From Acidobacteriota bacterium (GTDB lineage Bacteria > Acidobacteriota > Terriglobia > Terriglobales > Acidobacteriaceae): DNA of 55,273 nucleotides. The stretch is taken from contig JAJZAL010000010.1 of assembly GCA_021799405.1 (NCBI GenBank), forward strand, positions 1-55,273, written 5' to 3'. Of the stretch, positions 27,835 to 35,596 are shown one piece after another (position 1 is the stretch's first letter; the number at the start of each line of letters is the position of its first letter). The notes under the pieces were generated by a model. It ran no database searches. It worked only from the letters and a program-made list of their open reading frames with translations, and was not told where the DNA came from. Position numbers and translations under genes: made by a program.

Positions 27835-28281
27835 CTATTGTTTCAGTGCCTGCATAAACATTGCTCTCATCTGATCGGGGGTTTCGGCAATTGTAATGAT
27901 ACCCACAACTTGGTTTGTGGTTGGTTTGACGAGAAGCGCAAAACCCGTGCTCCCCTCGAATTGATCAAAGACCGATCCTACGCCTAACCTGGCGGCCAGC
28001 TCTCTCGCCTGCATCGAGGTCTTGGCGTTCGTGAAGTCGAAGCGCACGAATAGGATGGGCTCCTTCTGCAGGCTCTGCTTCAACGGAGCATACTCAGGTT
28101 CAAGGACTTTGCAGTACCGGCACCAGTCTGCCCTGAAGAGCAGGGCGAGCAGTTTCGGTTTCACGCGCTGGCCTGAGAGTGCCGGAGGAGTGTGATCGAT
28201 GTGGGCTGTCTTTACACGAGTGGGCAACGGAGCCATCGCAACCCATATCGTCAAGATTACGGGTAAAAGCACGCTTTTCAT
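27835..28281 (-). CDS. Secreted thioredoxin-fold protein (CRYC)
   Basis: Thioredoxin-like protein of 148 aa with a signal peptide (MKSVLLPVILTIWVAMAPLP) and the active site ADWCRYCKVLEP (Cys54/Cys57), hence periplasmic or membrane-tethered. ATG 28281 is chosen, with AGAGG upstream; the longer open frame to 28320 would pass through the promoter at 28304-28332. A role in periplasmic disulfide or stress chemistry fits the other thiol-redox genes sharing the promoter element. Confidence 0.82.
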   Translation of the reverse strand: MKSVLLPVILTIWVAMAPLPTRVKTAHIDHTPPALSGQRVKPKLLALLFRADWCRYCKVLEPEYAPLKQSLQKEPILFVRFDFTNAKTSMQARELAARLGVGSVFDQFEGSTGFALLVKPTTNQVVGIITIAETPDQMRAMFMQALKQ

Positions 28282-28303
28282 CAAATCCAGACCTCTGATG
28301 TCA

Positions 28304-28332
28304 TAGGATTCGTGACGCACGACAAAGTTACG
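28304..28332 (-). promoter_or_regulatory. ECF-type promoter element (CGTAAC-N17-ATCCTA), thioredoxin gene
   Basis: Minus strand: CGTAAC (28327-28332), 17 bases, ATCCTA (28304-28309), 22 bases before the ATG at 28281. Core and spacing match the other eight elements. Confidence 0.68.
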
Positions 28333-28631
28333 GGTCCGCAGGACGGGCCTATGGCTCTGGATTCGGAAGAGTTTGAATTGGGCGCCGAAGTCAAAGGCAG
28401 GGCTGGAGAATGGGGGCCACGATAGACCGAGCTACCATGCACGAGCGGGGCCACCGCGGAAAAAACCTGCTTCAGCCGTCAACCCAGTACGGTCAGTCCG
28501 CGGCGGAATAGATTTGTTCCTCTGCAAGCGTCGGCATCCCCAATGACCGCATAAACGTACGGTCTCGAAAAGAGCAGCGGGAGGCCTTGAAGCCAGTCAA
28601 AGCTCACAATGGAACGACCGGAGGAGAATAT
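28333..28631. other. Intergenic stretch with no recognisable gene
   Basis: About 300 bases between the thioredoxin promoter and the end of the PiT gene. Short open frames exist on both strands (for example a 24-codon frame near 28350) but have neither ribosome sites nor recognisable content. Confidence 0.5.
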
Positions 28632-29753
28632 TCACTGTATGCCGGCGGTGCGAAGCAGACCATAGGATGCGATTCCAAGGATTGCAGCCCCAGGCAGTGT
28701 CACGGCCCACGCAATCAGGATGGCGCGTACCGATCGCCAGTTTATTGTTTGCTTTCCCGTCGATGCAATTCCGATGATTGCGCCCGAGGCGACCTGGGTT
28801 GTTGACATCGGCCATCCCAGCGCTGCGCCGGACGCCACCAGCACCGCGGTTACCAAATTCGCTGCGAATCCCTCCCGATGATTCATCCGCGTGACATCTG
28901 CTGCCAGCGTCTCAGTTACGGGGCGTCCGGCGACCCAGCTACCGAGAACGATGCCGAATACAATGGCCCCAAACCACACCGGCGACGTGACCGGGACGTC
29001 CTTGGAGAGCAGCGCCGCGCTCATCAGGATGGCCACCATTTTGGGCGTGTCGTTCATCCCCCGCGCAAAACTTGTAGCGCCGCTGGAGAGCCAGTGCAGA
29101 TGGGCGACCGTGATTCGCGGAGACGGTTGTGTATCAGCCTTACAGGCTGTGATGTGGATCTCCGGGAGTGCATCGGTGACCGCCGACGCCAGGGCCACCG
29201 CCCCATCGTAGCAAGCCGTGTGGACCATCGGCGGCATAACCTCCGCACAAAGACAGTCCTTTTCCATGGCCGGGTCAATCATCCCCCAGATTTGAAGGAG
29301 TATCGCCGTGAGGGCCAACGCGACAAACGGGCTGAGCAGCAGGGGAAGCGCGATTTTGTCCCACAGTCCCGGCCAGTTGATACCGCTGACTCCGTAGGCC
29401 ACTGCGCCCACGCCGGCGACCGAGCCTACAATCGCGTGGGTGGTCGAAACCGGCAGACGCCTTATAGTGGAAAATCCCACAAAGAGCGCCGCCCCGGCTA
29501 CGGTTGCAAACGCAGCAGCAAAGTCCGCGCGTGTGCCCGGCGCAAGAAGACCCTTGCCGAAGGTCTGGATCATCGCGCGCGCCAGGAACGCTGCGGCTAT
29601 GCCTCCCGTTGCTGTCCATAGCGTTCCCCAACGAATGGCGCGGCGGTAATTTGTTACGCCACTTCCGGCGAGCGTGGCGATTCCCTTCGACACGTCGTTC
29701 GAGCCGTTCGCGTATGCCACTGCGAAACTCAGAAGAAAGATAAGAACGATCAT
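28632..29753 (-). CDS. PiT-family inorganic phosphate transporter
   Basis: Membrane protein of 373 aa. Both family signatures are present: ANGSNDVSKG at the N-terminus (about 15-24) and GMNDTPKMVA after the central loop. STTHA (about 103) and STTQ (about 330) mark the two inverted repeats. About ten helices; the central hydrophilic loop is Cys-rich (DCLCAEVMPP). It imports phosphate, possibly as metal-phosphate. It is probably the last gene of the minus-strand operon starting at 32608, 28 bases behind the AhpD-like gene. Confidence 0.9.
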   Translation of the reverse strand: MIVLIFLLSFAVAYANGSNDVSKGIATLAGSGVTNYRRAIRWGTLWTATGGIAAAFLARAMIQTFGKGLLAPGTRADFAAAFATVAGAALFVGFSTIRRLPVSTTHAIVGSVAGVGAVAYGVSGINWPGLWDKIALPLLLSPFVALALTAILLQIWGMIDPAMEKDCLCAEVMPPMVHTACYDGAVALASAVTDALPEIHITACKADTQPSPRITVAHLHWLSSGATSFARGMNDTPKMVAILMSAALLSKDVPVTSPVWFGAIVFGIVLGSWVAGRPVTETLAADVTRMNHREGFAANLVTAVLVASGAALGWPMSTTQVASGAIIGIASTGKQTINWRSVRAILIAWAVTLPGAAILGIASYGLLRTAGIQ

Positions 29754-29781
29754 ATGCGGTTAACCCTGACATCAAATTCAG

Positions 29782-30369
29782 CTAGGCCACCGTCGCGGGC
29801 GAGGGCTCCCAAGCGTAGGCCTCAAATGCCGCATCAGTCTTTGTGTGAAGAACATGGTTGCTGTAGTTGCTGATAGTTTTTATGGCGATGGCCAGGATGA
29901 TTTCCAACACGTCGCGGTCGAGATATCCGGCGTCAAGGAATGTCTTGAACTGCTCCGGCGTCGGGTTGCCGCGCTGTTCCAGCATGATGGTGGTAAAAGT
30001 CGAGAGGGCCGCAAGCCTGGCGTCCGCAATCGGCGCGCCCGTACGCAGCGCCTGAAGTACATTCGCCGGTACTTTCGACATTTTCTCGGCGATCATGCTG
30101 TGGGCGGCCATGCAATAGGTGCAACTGTGAAATCGGCTGATCGTCAGCAGAACTACTTCCTGTTCCACCGGAGTGAGCCCGCTGCTTTCGCGAAAGCGTT
30201 CATAGCCCAGCAGATAGGTTTCCAACAGCCCTGGAGAATTGACCATGCCGGCATACATATTGGGAACAAAGCCTACCTGGGCTTTGGCCTCCGAGAGCAG
30301 GGTTTTTGCGGTTCCTTCGGCGCTTTCAATCGTTTGTGCGGGAAGTCTGAGTTGTGCAGTGACCTTCAT
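29782..30369 (-). CDS. Carboxymuconolactone decarboxylase/AhpD-like peroxidase
   Basis: Protein of 195 aa with the AhpD active-site pattern CxxCxxxH (Cys83, Cys86, His90 in SCTYCMAAH), indicating a thiol-dependent peroxidase or reductase instead of a true decarboxylase. The start is backed by AAGGAG nine bases upstream. It lies between DoxX and PiT in the same direction. A second, distinct AhpD-like protein is encoded at 33875 under the same kind of promoter. Confidence 0.86.
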   Translation of the reverse strand: MKVTAQLRLPAQTIESAEGTAKTLLSEAKAQVGFVPNMYAGMVNSPGLLETYLLGYERFRESSGLTPVEQEVVLLTISRFHSCTYCMAAHSMIAEKMSKVPANVLQALRTGAPIADARLAALSTFTTIMLEQRGNPTPEQFKTFLDAGYLDRDVLEIILAIAIKTISNYSNHVLHTKTDAAFEAYAWEPSPATVA

Positions 30370-30401
30370 GATGAATACTCCTTTTCTGTAAGACTGGGCA
30401 G

Positions 30402-30839
30402 TTAACTGCGGCGTTGTGTCAGCAGTGTGTCTACCGACCAGTGGTTATTGGGAATGAAAATCAAGAGCAGGAAGTAGACGACGGCGTAGATCAATTGCAG
30501 TCCCATCACGTTCCAGTCTTGCAGGAATGAGCTTCCGAAGGTCAGTACAACCATCAGCGACGCTCCTGCGATCAGCGCCGGGCGTGTTGCAAGCCCTAAC
30601 AGGATGAGTATGCCGATCCCTGCCTCAAGCCACGGCAACGCATACCCAAAGCTGCGTATGAGTATTTCAGGCAGAGGCGAGTGGGTGAACTGCTGGACGA
30701 GATGCTGCGCGAAGATACTCGCGCCTGCCCAAAGGCGCGTGATGCCATGCATGGCAAGGTTGATTCCGAGGATGATGCGCAGCGGGGCATAGCCTGTGCG
30801 GCGTTCGGAAACCGAGCGAGGAATGGCAGCAGTTGACAT
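30402..30839 (-). CDS. DoxX-family membrane protein
   Basis: Small membrane protein of 145 aa with four helices (INLAMHGITRLWAG; GIGILILLGLATRPALIAGASLMVVLTFG; YAVVYFLLLIFI) typical of DoxX. ATG 30839 is chosen with AAAGGA upstream; the longer frame to 30959 has no ribosome site. DoxX proteins often accompany redox or thiosulfate-stress systems. A different DoxX ends the bufferin operon at 42888. Confidence 0.84.
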   Translation of the reverse strand: MSTAAIPRSVSERRTGYAPLRIILGINLAMHGITRLWAGASIFAQHLVQQFTHSPLPEILIRSFGYALPWLEAGIGILILLGLATRPALIAGASLMVVLTFGSSFLQDWNVMGLQLIYAVVYFLLLIFIPNNHWSVDTLLTQRRS

Positions 30840-30895
30840 GCAACATCCTTTCGCGAATCGAATTGGGTAGAGCACGCGCGTCCCCAGACGCGATG

Positions 30896-31987
30896 TTATT
30901 TGTGCTGAATTTCTTTCGGGGCGCGCACGAAATCGAGTGGTACGACCTGGATCGTCCACTTTATAGGCTGGGCTACAGGGTTAAAGCATTCATGGTCATT
31001 ACACGCCTGATAATCGACATCGCCAGTGATTTCCACCTGTCTTCCCGTGCCGATCGATTGGATGAAAGTGCGAGTAGCGCTCATGACAATGTCCTGCCGC
31101 AGTAGAGTCGGCTTGTCGTAGACCGGCACAGACTCCTTGAGAATGGGAAAGGTCATGATGGTTCCCGGCGGGTAGTTCATAGGGAGAGTCTCGAACGCGG
31201 GGTTAGCGTTCAGTTTGAGTTTTATGACCTTGTACCCATATTTTTCTGCGCCTGGAGCGTAGACATGAATCTTGTGTGCCGGAAGGACGGTTATCAGCAG
31301 TTCCATTCGACTGCCAGGCCCCACCTGCTTGTCTGACTGGGAGATCTGAATGGTCACATGCCGTCCATGGCCGATGACAAAATGCGGTTCCGCCGGTGGT
31401 GCTGCTCCGAAGATCTGCGCATAGGCATCGCCGGGAGTAAAGCGGTTATAAAACTGGGCTTCAAAAAAACGCTTCCGGATGATGCCATTGGGCGAGATGT
31501 AATAGTAGCCCGGGAATGGAACTCCCTTGGCGTACCCTTTGGCGCCGGGATTGAGGATGCCAAAAGCGCGAATGATCTTTGAGTGCGGGTCCGAGAGCAT
31601 TGGATAGGTAATGTTCTTGCGTGCGGCGAAACTCTTCAGGATAGCCTGTGAGTCGTAGGTGATGGACGCTACATGTACGCCTCTGGCCGCAAACTCCTTT
31701 TGGGCCTGCTGCAGTTGGACTAACTGTTGTTTGCAAAATGGACACCAGTCCGCGGAGCGCGCGAACAGCAGTAGCAAGCCATGCTTACCCTTGAGCGTAT
31801 CGAAGGTCTGCCGGTTTCCGTTTTGATCTGCGGCGTAGATTGGAGGAATTCGGGCACCCGGTTTCAGCCCGGGTGTTGGCCCAACAATAGAGTTGTCTGC
31901 CTGCGCATGGAGCGTGCCTGCTGCAACCGCGAGCATGAAGCAGGTGGCGACGAGTTTCGCCAATCCGGCCATGTGTCTTCGATGCAT
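30896..31987 (-). CDS. Secreted redoxin (AhpC/TSA) fused to a DsbD-alpha-like domain
   Basis: Exported protein of 363 aa with a signal peptide (LVATCFMLAVAAGTLHAQA). The first half is a peroxiredoxin/thioredoxin-type domain with ADWCPFCKQQ (Cys82/Cys85) and AFGILNPGAKGYA. The second half (about 220-355) resembles the immunoglobulin-like N-terminal domain of DsbD, with a Cys pair in YQACNDHECFNPVAQP. The combination suggests one polypeptide holding both a thiol oxidoreductase and its electron-delivery domain. ATG 31987 has GGAGGG upstream; other in-frame ATGs are at 32005 and 31972. Confidence 0.8.
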   Translation of the reverse strand: MHRRHMAGLAKLVATCFMLAVAAGTLHAQADNSIVGPTPGLKPGARIPPIYAADQNGNRQTFDTLKGKHGLLLLFARSADWCPFCKQQLVQLQQAQKEFAARGVHVASITYDSQAILKSFAARKNITYPMLSDPHSKIIRAFGILNPGAKGYAKGVPFPGYYYISPNGIIRKRFFEAQFYNRFTPGDAYAQIFGAAPPAEPHFVIGHGRHVTIQISQSDKQVGPGSRMELLITVLPAHKIHVYAPGAEKYGYKVIKLKLNANPAFETLPMNYPPGTIMTFPILKESVPVYDKPTLLRQDIVMSATRTFIQSIGTGRQVEITGDVDYQACNDHECFNPVAQPIKWTIQVVPLDFVRAPKEIQHK

Positions 31988-32164
31988 CTCTATCTCGCCC
32001 TCCATTGCCTGAAATCGTTCCCCAGCGGGGGCACTTGCGAAGATCACAGATGTCTCTTCGAGCGAACCGCGGGAACCTTGGTTCGTGGTGAAATAGCGCC
32101 GCCTCGGAAGTTTCGGGGGCAGTCCGAATAACGAGGCAGCCCTTCTGCGAATGCGCATCTTTCG

Positions 32165-32608
32165 CTAAATGATGGCTTCGAGGCTGACATTTTGTCTCGG
32201 TTCCGCCACCCACCCCAACAGGGTGCCATAAACAAGGTGTGCCAGCAAAGCAGCTACAGCGCCCATCATGCCCGGGCCGTTCACTCCGAAGAAGCCTTTC
32301 CCCATCATCGGCATGCCAAAGGCTTCCAGCATGAGCCACAAGATGCCGCCCCAGATTATGCCCCGGGCGATTGGGGACCCAGGCAGACGGCTTCTTAGCA
32401 TGTATCCATAAATCGTGGGAAAAATCAGAATGCCCAACGCAAAGTGAACCGATAATCCGGCGATCCATGGTACGTGCAGCATCATGGCGATGCTTGCCGC
32501 AATGTCCATGTGGACTCCCATCATGGGAGCCACCAGCAGCATCATGAGTGTCATGGCGACTGTACCAGCGACGCCTCCCCAAGCCAATCGAAGAAACAAT
32601 GGCCTCAT
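32165..32608 (-). CDS. Four-helix membrane protein, Met-rich, unknown function
   Basis: Membrane protein of 147 aa with about four helices and many methionines (TVAMTLMMLLVAPMMGVHMD; FGMPMMGKGFFGVNGPGMMG). I do not recognise the family with certainty; it resembles DUF6789/DUF1440-type proteins. An excellent ribosome site (AAGGAGG) precedes the ATG at 32608. It is the first gene behind the element at 32626, ahead of redoxin-DsbD, DoxX, AhpD-like and PiT genes. The Met-rich loops could bind Cu(I), but this is speculation. Confidence 0.75.
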   Translation of the reverse strand: MRPLFLRLAWGGVAGTVAMTLMMLLVAPMMGVHMDIAASIAMMLHVPWIAGLSVHFALGILIFPTIYGYMLRSRLPGSPIARGIIWGGILWLMLEAFGMPMMGKGFFGVNGPGMMGAVAALLAHLVYGTLLGWVAEPRQNVSLEAII

Positions 32609-32625
32609 AAATCCCTCCTTGCAAC

Positions 32626-32654
32626 AATGATTCTTATGTCAGAGAGAGGTTACA
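32626..32654 (-). promoter_or_regulatory. ECF-type promoter element (TGTAAC-N17-ATCATT), minus-strand redox operon
   Basis: Minus strand: TGTAAC (32649-32654), 17 bases, ATCATT (32626-32631), 17 bases before the ATG at 32608 with AAGGAGG between them. Confidence 0.7.
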
Positions 32655-32732
32655 GGTGCGGCCGTGGAATGTATCTTTTACTGAAGCCTCTTCTTCTCCC
32701 CCGTTGGGGACGATGTCGTCGGCACAGGGTTG

Positions 32733-32761
32733 CGTAACCTTTTGCAGTCCCACGAATCGAT
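32733..32761 (+). promoter_or_regulatory. ECF-type promoter element (CGTAAC-N17-ATCGAT), sigma/anti-sigma operon
   Basis: CGTAAC (32733-32738), 17 bases, ATCGAT (32756-32761). It lies about 135 bases before the sigma factor start and implies autoregulation of that sigma factor. Confidence 0.66.
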
Positions 32762-32895
32762 ATCGTTGGGACCGGTTATCCCTATGACTGCACGAGGCTA
32801 ATCAGGACGATTGTGGCCAGCCCGTTCGAAGCGGCTACTCGAAAAACAATCCGAAGAGGGCAAAAATAGGGAACCGGTCCGGAGTGTTGCGGACA

Positions 32896-33570
32896 ATGTC
32901 GTCGATGATAGACAGGACGCCGATGGAAGAAACGGAAGAGCGGCAGCTGATCGCAAGAATCAGAGCGGGAGAACATCGCTATTTTCATGATCTGATCAAG
33001 CCTTATGAGAAGCGCTCCTTTCTTATCGCATACGCAATTCTTCGAAACCAGAGCGATGCGGAAGATGCAGTGCAGCAGGCAATGATGAAAATATTTCAAC
33101 ATCTGAATCAGCTTGAAGAGGGCGATAAATTTCCGCAGTGGGCGATGCGTGTCGTCGAAAATGAGGCAAAAATGTACAGGCGAAAGCGCCGCCAGCATTT
33201 GTACGAATCTTTGGATGAACAAGCCGAGGAGTCTGACCAGACGAAGTCATTCCGGCCAAAGCAGTTTGCCGATTGGCGGGAATTGCCAAACGAGGTTGTC
33301 GAGCAGAGTGAGATCAGGGCCGCTGTCCTCGATGCGCTCAAGAGCTTGCCGGAGATTTACCGCGAAGTCTTTGTTTTGCGCGACATGGAGCATTTAAGCG
33401 TCGCTGAAACCGCAGAAACGTTGGACGTCAGCATTCCCACGGTCAAGACTCGATTGCACCGCGCCCGTCTCATGATGCGTGAAGCGTTGACGCCCATATT
33501 CGCTAGACCCAAACCCTCAGTCTGGGAGCGCTGGAAAGGAGTGAACCCATGGTCCGCTGCAAAACAATAG
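32896..33570 (+). CDS. ECF-type RNA polymerase sigma factor (autoregulated candidate)
   Basis: Sigma factor of about 224 aa. Region 2 (HRYFHDLIKPYEKRSFLIAY... AEDAVQQAMMKIF) and region 4 (LPEIYREVFVLRDMEHLSVAE... VSIPTVKTRLHRARLMM) are clear. Starts at 32896, 32905 or 32923 are all possible; I use 32896 because GGAG precedes it. The stop overlaps the start of a small zinc-finger anti-sigma gene. With the GTAAC-type element upstream, it is the best candidate to drive the whole GTAAC-N17-ATC regulon. Confidence 0.9.
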   Translation: MSSMIDRTPMEETEERQLIARIRAGEHRYFHDLIKPYEKRSFLIAYAILRNQSDAEDAVQQAMMKIFQHLNQLEEGDKFPQWAMRVVENEAKMYRRKRRQHLYESLDEQAEESDQTKSFRPKQFADWRELPNEVVEQSEIRAAVLDALKSLPEIYREVFVLRDMEHLSVAETAETLDVSIPTVKTRLHRARLMMREALTPIFARPKPSVWERWKGVNPWSAAKQ

Positions 33571-33791
33571 TTGATCACCTGTCTGAATATATCGATGGAG
33601 AGGCGTCACCGGAACTATTTCATACGATCGAAGAGCATCTGAGAGGATGTCGGCGTTGCAACGCAATCTATGACAGCACCCGGAAGATGCTGGTCATCAC
33701 CGGAGATGAACGTATCTTTGAGGTCCCCTCCGGGTTTAGCATGCGCCTGCATGCTTTTCTTGATGAAGTCATTCTGCGCGGCGCCTCGTGA
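33549..33791 (+). CDS. Short soluble ZAS-type anti-sigma factor
   Basis: Protein of 80 aa with the HxxxCxxC zinc motif (HLRGCRRC, about residues 30-37) and no membrane helix, so it is a soluble anti-sigma factor. Small ZAS proteins of this kind can sense oxidants or metals directly through the Cys-bound zinc. It overlaps the sigma gene by 22 bases, and the AhpD-like gene follows. Confidence 0.84.
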   Translation: MVRCKTIVDHLSEYIDGEASPELFHTIEEHLRGCRRCNAIYDSTRKMLVITGDERIFEVPSGFSMRLHAFLDEVILRGAS

Positions 33792-33874
33792 TAGACGGAT
33801 GGACAATGGGACATGCCGGCCGCGACGTCGCACTGAACAATAATTATGAGAAGAGGAAGGGAAAGGAGTCGAGC

Positions 33875-34420
33875 ATGTCTTTTCTTCCGTCGCTCTCCGG
33901 TGAAACCACGCTTCTGGATGTCTTTAAGAAGTTCCCGGGCACAGCAGTTCCCTTGCTTGAATATCACGAAATTCTGATGCGTGGAACGTCACCCTTGTCG
34001 GTTGCCGAGCGAGAGTTGATAGCAGCTTATGTCTCAGGGCTGAACGACTGCCAGTATTGCCTCGGCGTCCATTCGGTAACCGCCGCGGAATTCGGTGTAT
34101 CCGCGGAATTGCTGGATGCGCTTCTGATAGATCCTGACGGCGTATACATAGAAGCGCGCCTGAGACCCCTATTGGCTTTTGTGAGGAAGCTTACCCTAAC
34201 TCCCAGCCGCCTGGGGCAAGAAGACGCGGACCAGGTATTCGCGGCTGGCTGGGATGAGCAGGCACTTCACGATGCAGTCTCGATATGCGCGCTGTTCAAC
34301 TCTATGAACCGCATTGTCGATGGCCTTGGGATCAAAGCCAATCCGCAATACTCGCGAATCTCGGGTAAGCGCCTAGCGTCCGGCGGTTATCGGAGACTTT
34401 CGGCATTCCTGCCTCACTGA
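33875..34420 (+). CDS. AhpD-like peroxidase-related protein
   Basis: Protein of 181 aa, carboxymuconolactone decarboxylase fold, with CxxCxxxH (Cys59, Cys62, His66 in DCQYCLGVH). ATG 33875 is chosen because GGAAAGGAG precedes it; the open frame begins at 33788. It is the third gene of the sigma/anti-sigma operon, so thiol peroxidase activity is probably part of the response the sigma factor controls. Confidence 0.85.
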   Translation: MSFLPSLSGETTLLDVFKKFPGTAVPLLEYHEILMRGTSPLSVAERELIAAYVSGLNDCQYCLGVHSVTAAEFGVSAELLDALLIDPDGVYIEARLRPLLAFVRKLTLTPSRLGQEDADQVFAAGWDEQALHDAVSICALFNSMNRIVDGLGIKANPQYSRISGKRLASGGYRRLSAFLPH

Positions 34421-34447
34421 CTGCGGCTGCTTCTCTAATGTGTCTGG

Positions 34448-35440
34448 ATGTACCGTGCAACGATAATTCGTCAACGGATTGCAGTCCCATTGATCTGCGT
34501 TCTCGCAAGCGGCCTCGCATTCACGCAGCAGCAAAGGCTGTATTTGGATGCAGGAAGAGGCCGCCCGCCGTTCGATATCACTCGACATTCCATTCCAATC
34601 CGGCAAATCTATTCTGGCGGACCACCCAGGGATGGTATCCCTGCCCTCAACAACCCTAGGTTCGTTTCCCCATCTGATGCACGCAGGTTCCTCGACAAAT
34701 CCGACCGTGTTTTGGCCATCGACTACAACGGTATCGCGAAGGCCTATCCCATCAACATCCTGAATTGGCATGAGATTGTGAATGATGATTTCAATGGAAA
34801 GCGTGTGCTTGTGACTTGGTGCCCGCTCTGCCTCTCGGGGATTGCCTTTGACGCTCAGCTGAGGGGCCGACGGTTGACTTTCGGGGTGTCCGGCAAGCTC
34901 TACAAATCCAACCTGCTGATGTACGACCGCGAGACGGGGAGCCTTTGGTCGCAAATGCTAGGCAAGGCTGTCACGGGCCCGCTCACAGGAGCCTCACTTC
35001 GGATGGTTCCTGTGGAAGACACAACCTGGGGCTATTGGCTGACCCAGCATCCCAACACCCTGATCCTGTCGCCAAAGACTGGATACTCCATAAACTATGG
35101 CCTTGATCGATACGCCGGATATCGAGACCGGGGAGATCCAATCTTTCTCGATCTCCAGGACAGGAAGACCGGGAATGGAAGAATCCGTCCGATGCAGCGA
35201 GTGCTTGGCGTCGCAATTGGCGGTATCCAAAAGGCGTATCCATTTTCCGTCTTGAAGAAGAACCCGGTGCGGTTCTCTGATCAGGTCGGGAATCATACGG
35301 TGCTAATTCATTTCGATCGCAAATCGAAGACGGCGTGGGTGACCAATGCGTCGGGAGATGTTTTGCCGTCGACTACCGTGTTTTGGTTTGCATGGAGGGC
35401 TTTCTATCCTAAGACTCGAGTTTTTGCGGGAAGCCATTGA
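34448..35440 (+). CDS. DUF3179 family secreted protein
   Basis: Protein of 330 aa with an N-terminal signal-like segment (IAVPLICVLASGLAFTQQ) and the DUF3179 body: YNGIAKAYPINILNWHEIVND, VTWCPLCLSGIAFD (CPLC motif), FGVSGKLYKSNLLMYDRET and SLWSQ. The family has no proven activity; the CxxC-type motif and His suggest a redox or metal-binding role. It is 27 bases behind the AhpD-like gene and probably in the same ECF operon. Confidence 0.86.
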   Translation: MYRATIIRQRIAVPLICVLASGLAFTQQQRLYLDAGRGRPPFDITRHSIPIRQIYSGGPPRDGIPALNNPRFVSPSDARRFLDKSDRVLAIDYNGIAKAYPINILNWHEIVNDDFNGKRVLVTWCPLCLSGIAFDAQLRGRRLTFGVSGKLYKSNLLMYDRETGSLWSQMLGKAVTGPLTGASLRMVPVEDTTWGYWLTQHPNTLILSPKTGYSINYGLDRYAGYRDRGDPIFLDLQDRKTGNGRIRPMQRVLGVAIGGIQKAYPFSVLKKNPVRFSDQVGNHTVLIHFDRKSKTAWVTNASGDVLPSTTVFWFAWRAFYPKTRVFAGSH

Positions 35441-35561
35441 AGCATTATGAAAACCAATGCGCGATAGGAGCCAGCGAGTTGATGCCTCAACTGGGCCCGG
35501 ACACCTTATGCGCAGCGAAGTCGGCTCGGGTGTGAATATGTGCGAGCACACTCTCGCTCTT

Positions 35562-35590
35562 TGTAACCAGTTCTTCACGCTTGCATCATG
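35562..35590 (+). promoter_or_regulatory. ECF-type promoter element (TGTAAC-N17-ATCATG), GH15 gene
   Basis: TGTAAC (35562-35567), 17 bases, ATCATG (35585-35590). The -10 half overlaps the first possible ATG (35588), so translation should begin at ATG 35597, about where transcription starts. Confidence 0.62.
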
Positions 35591-35596
35591 CAATAC

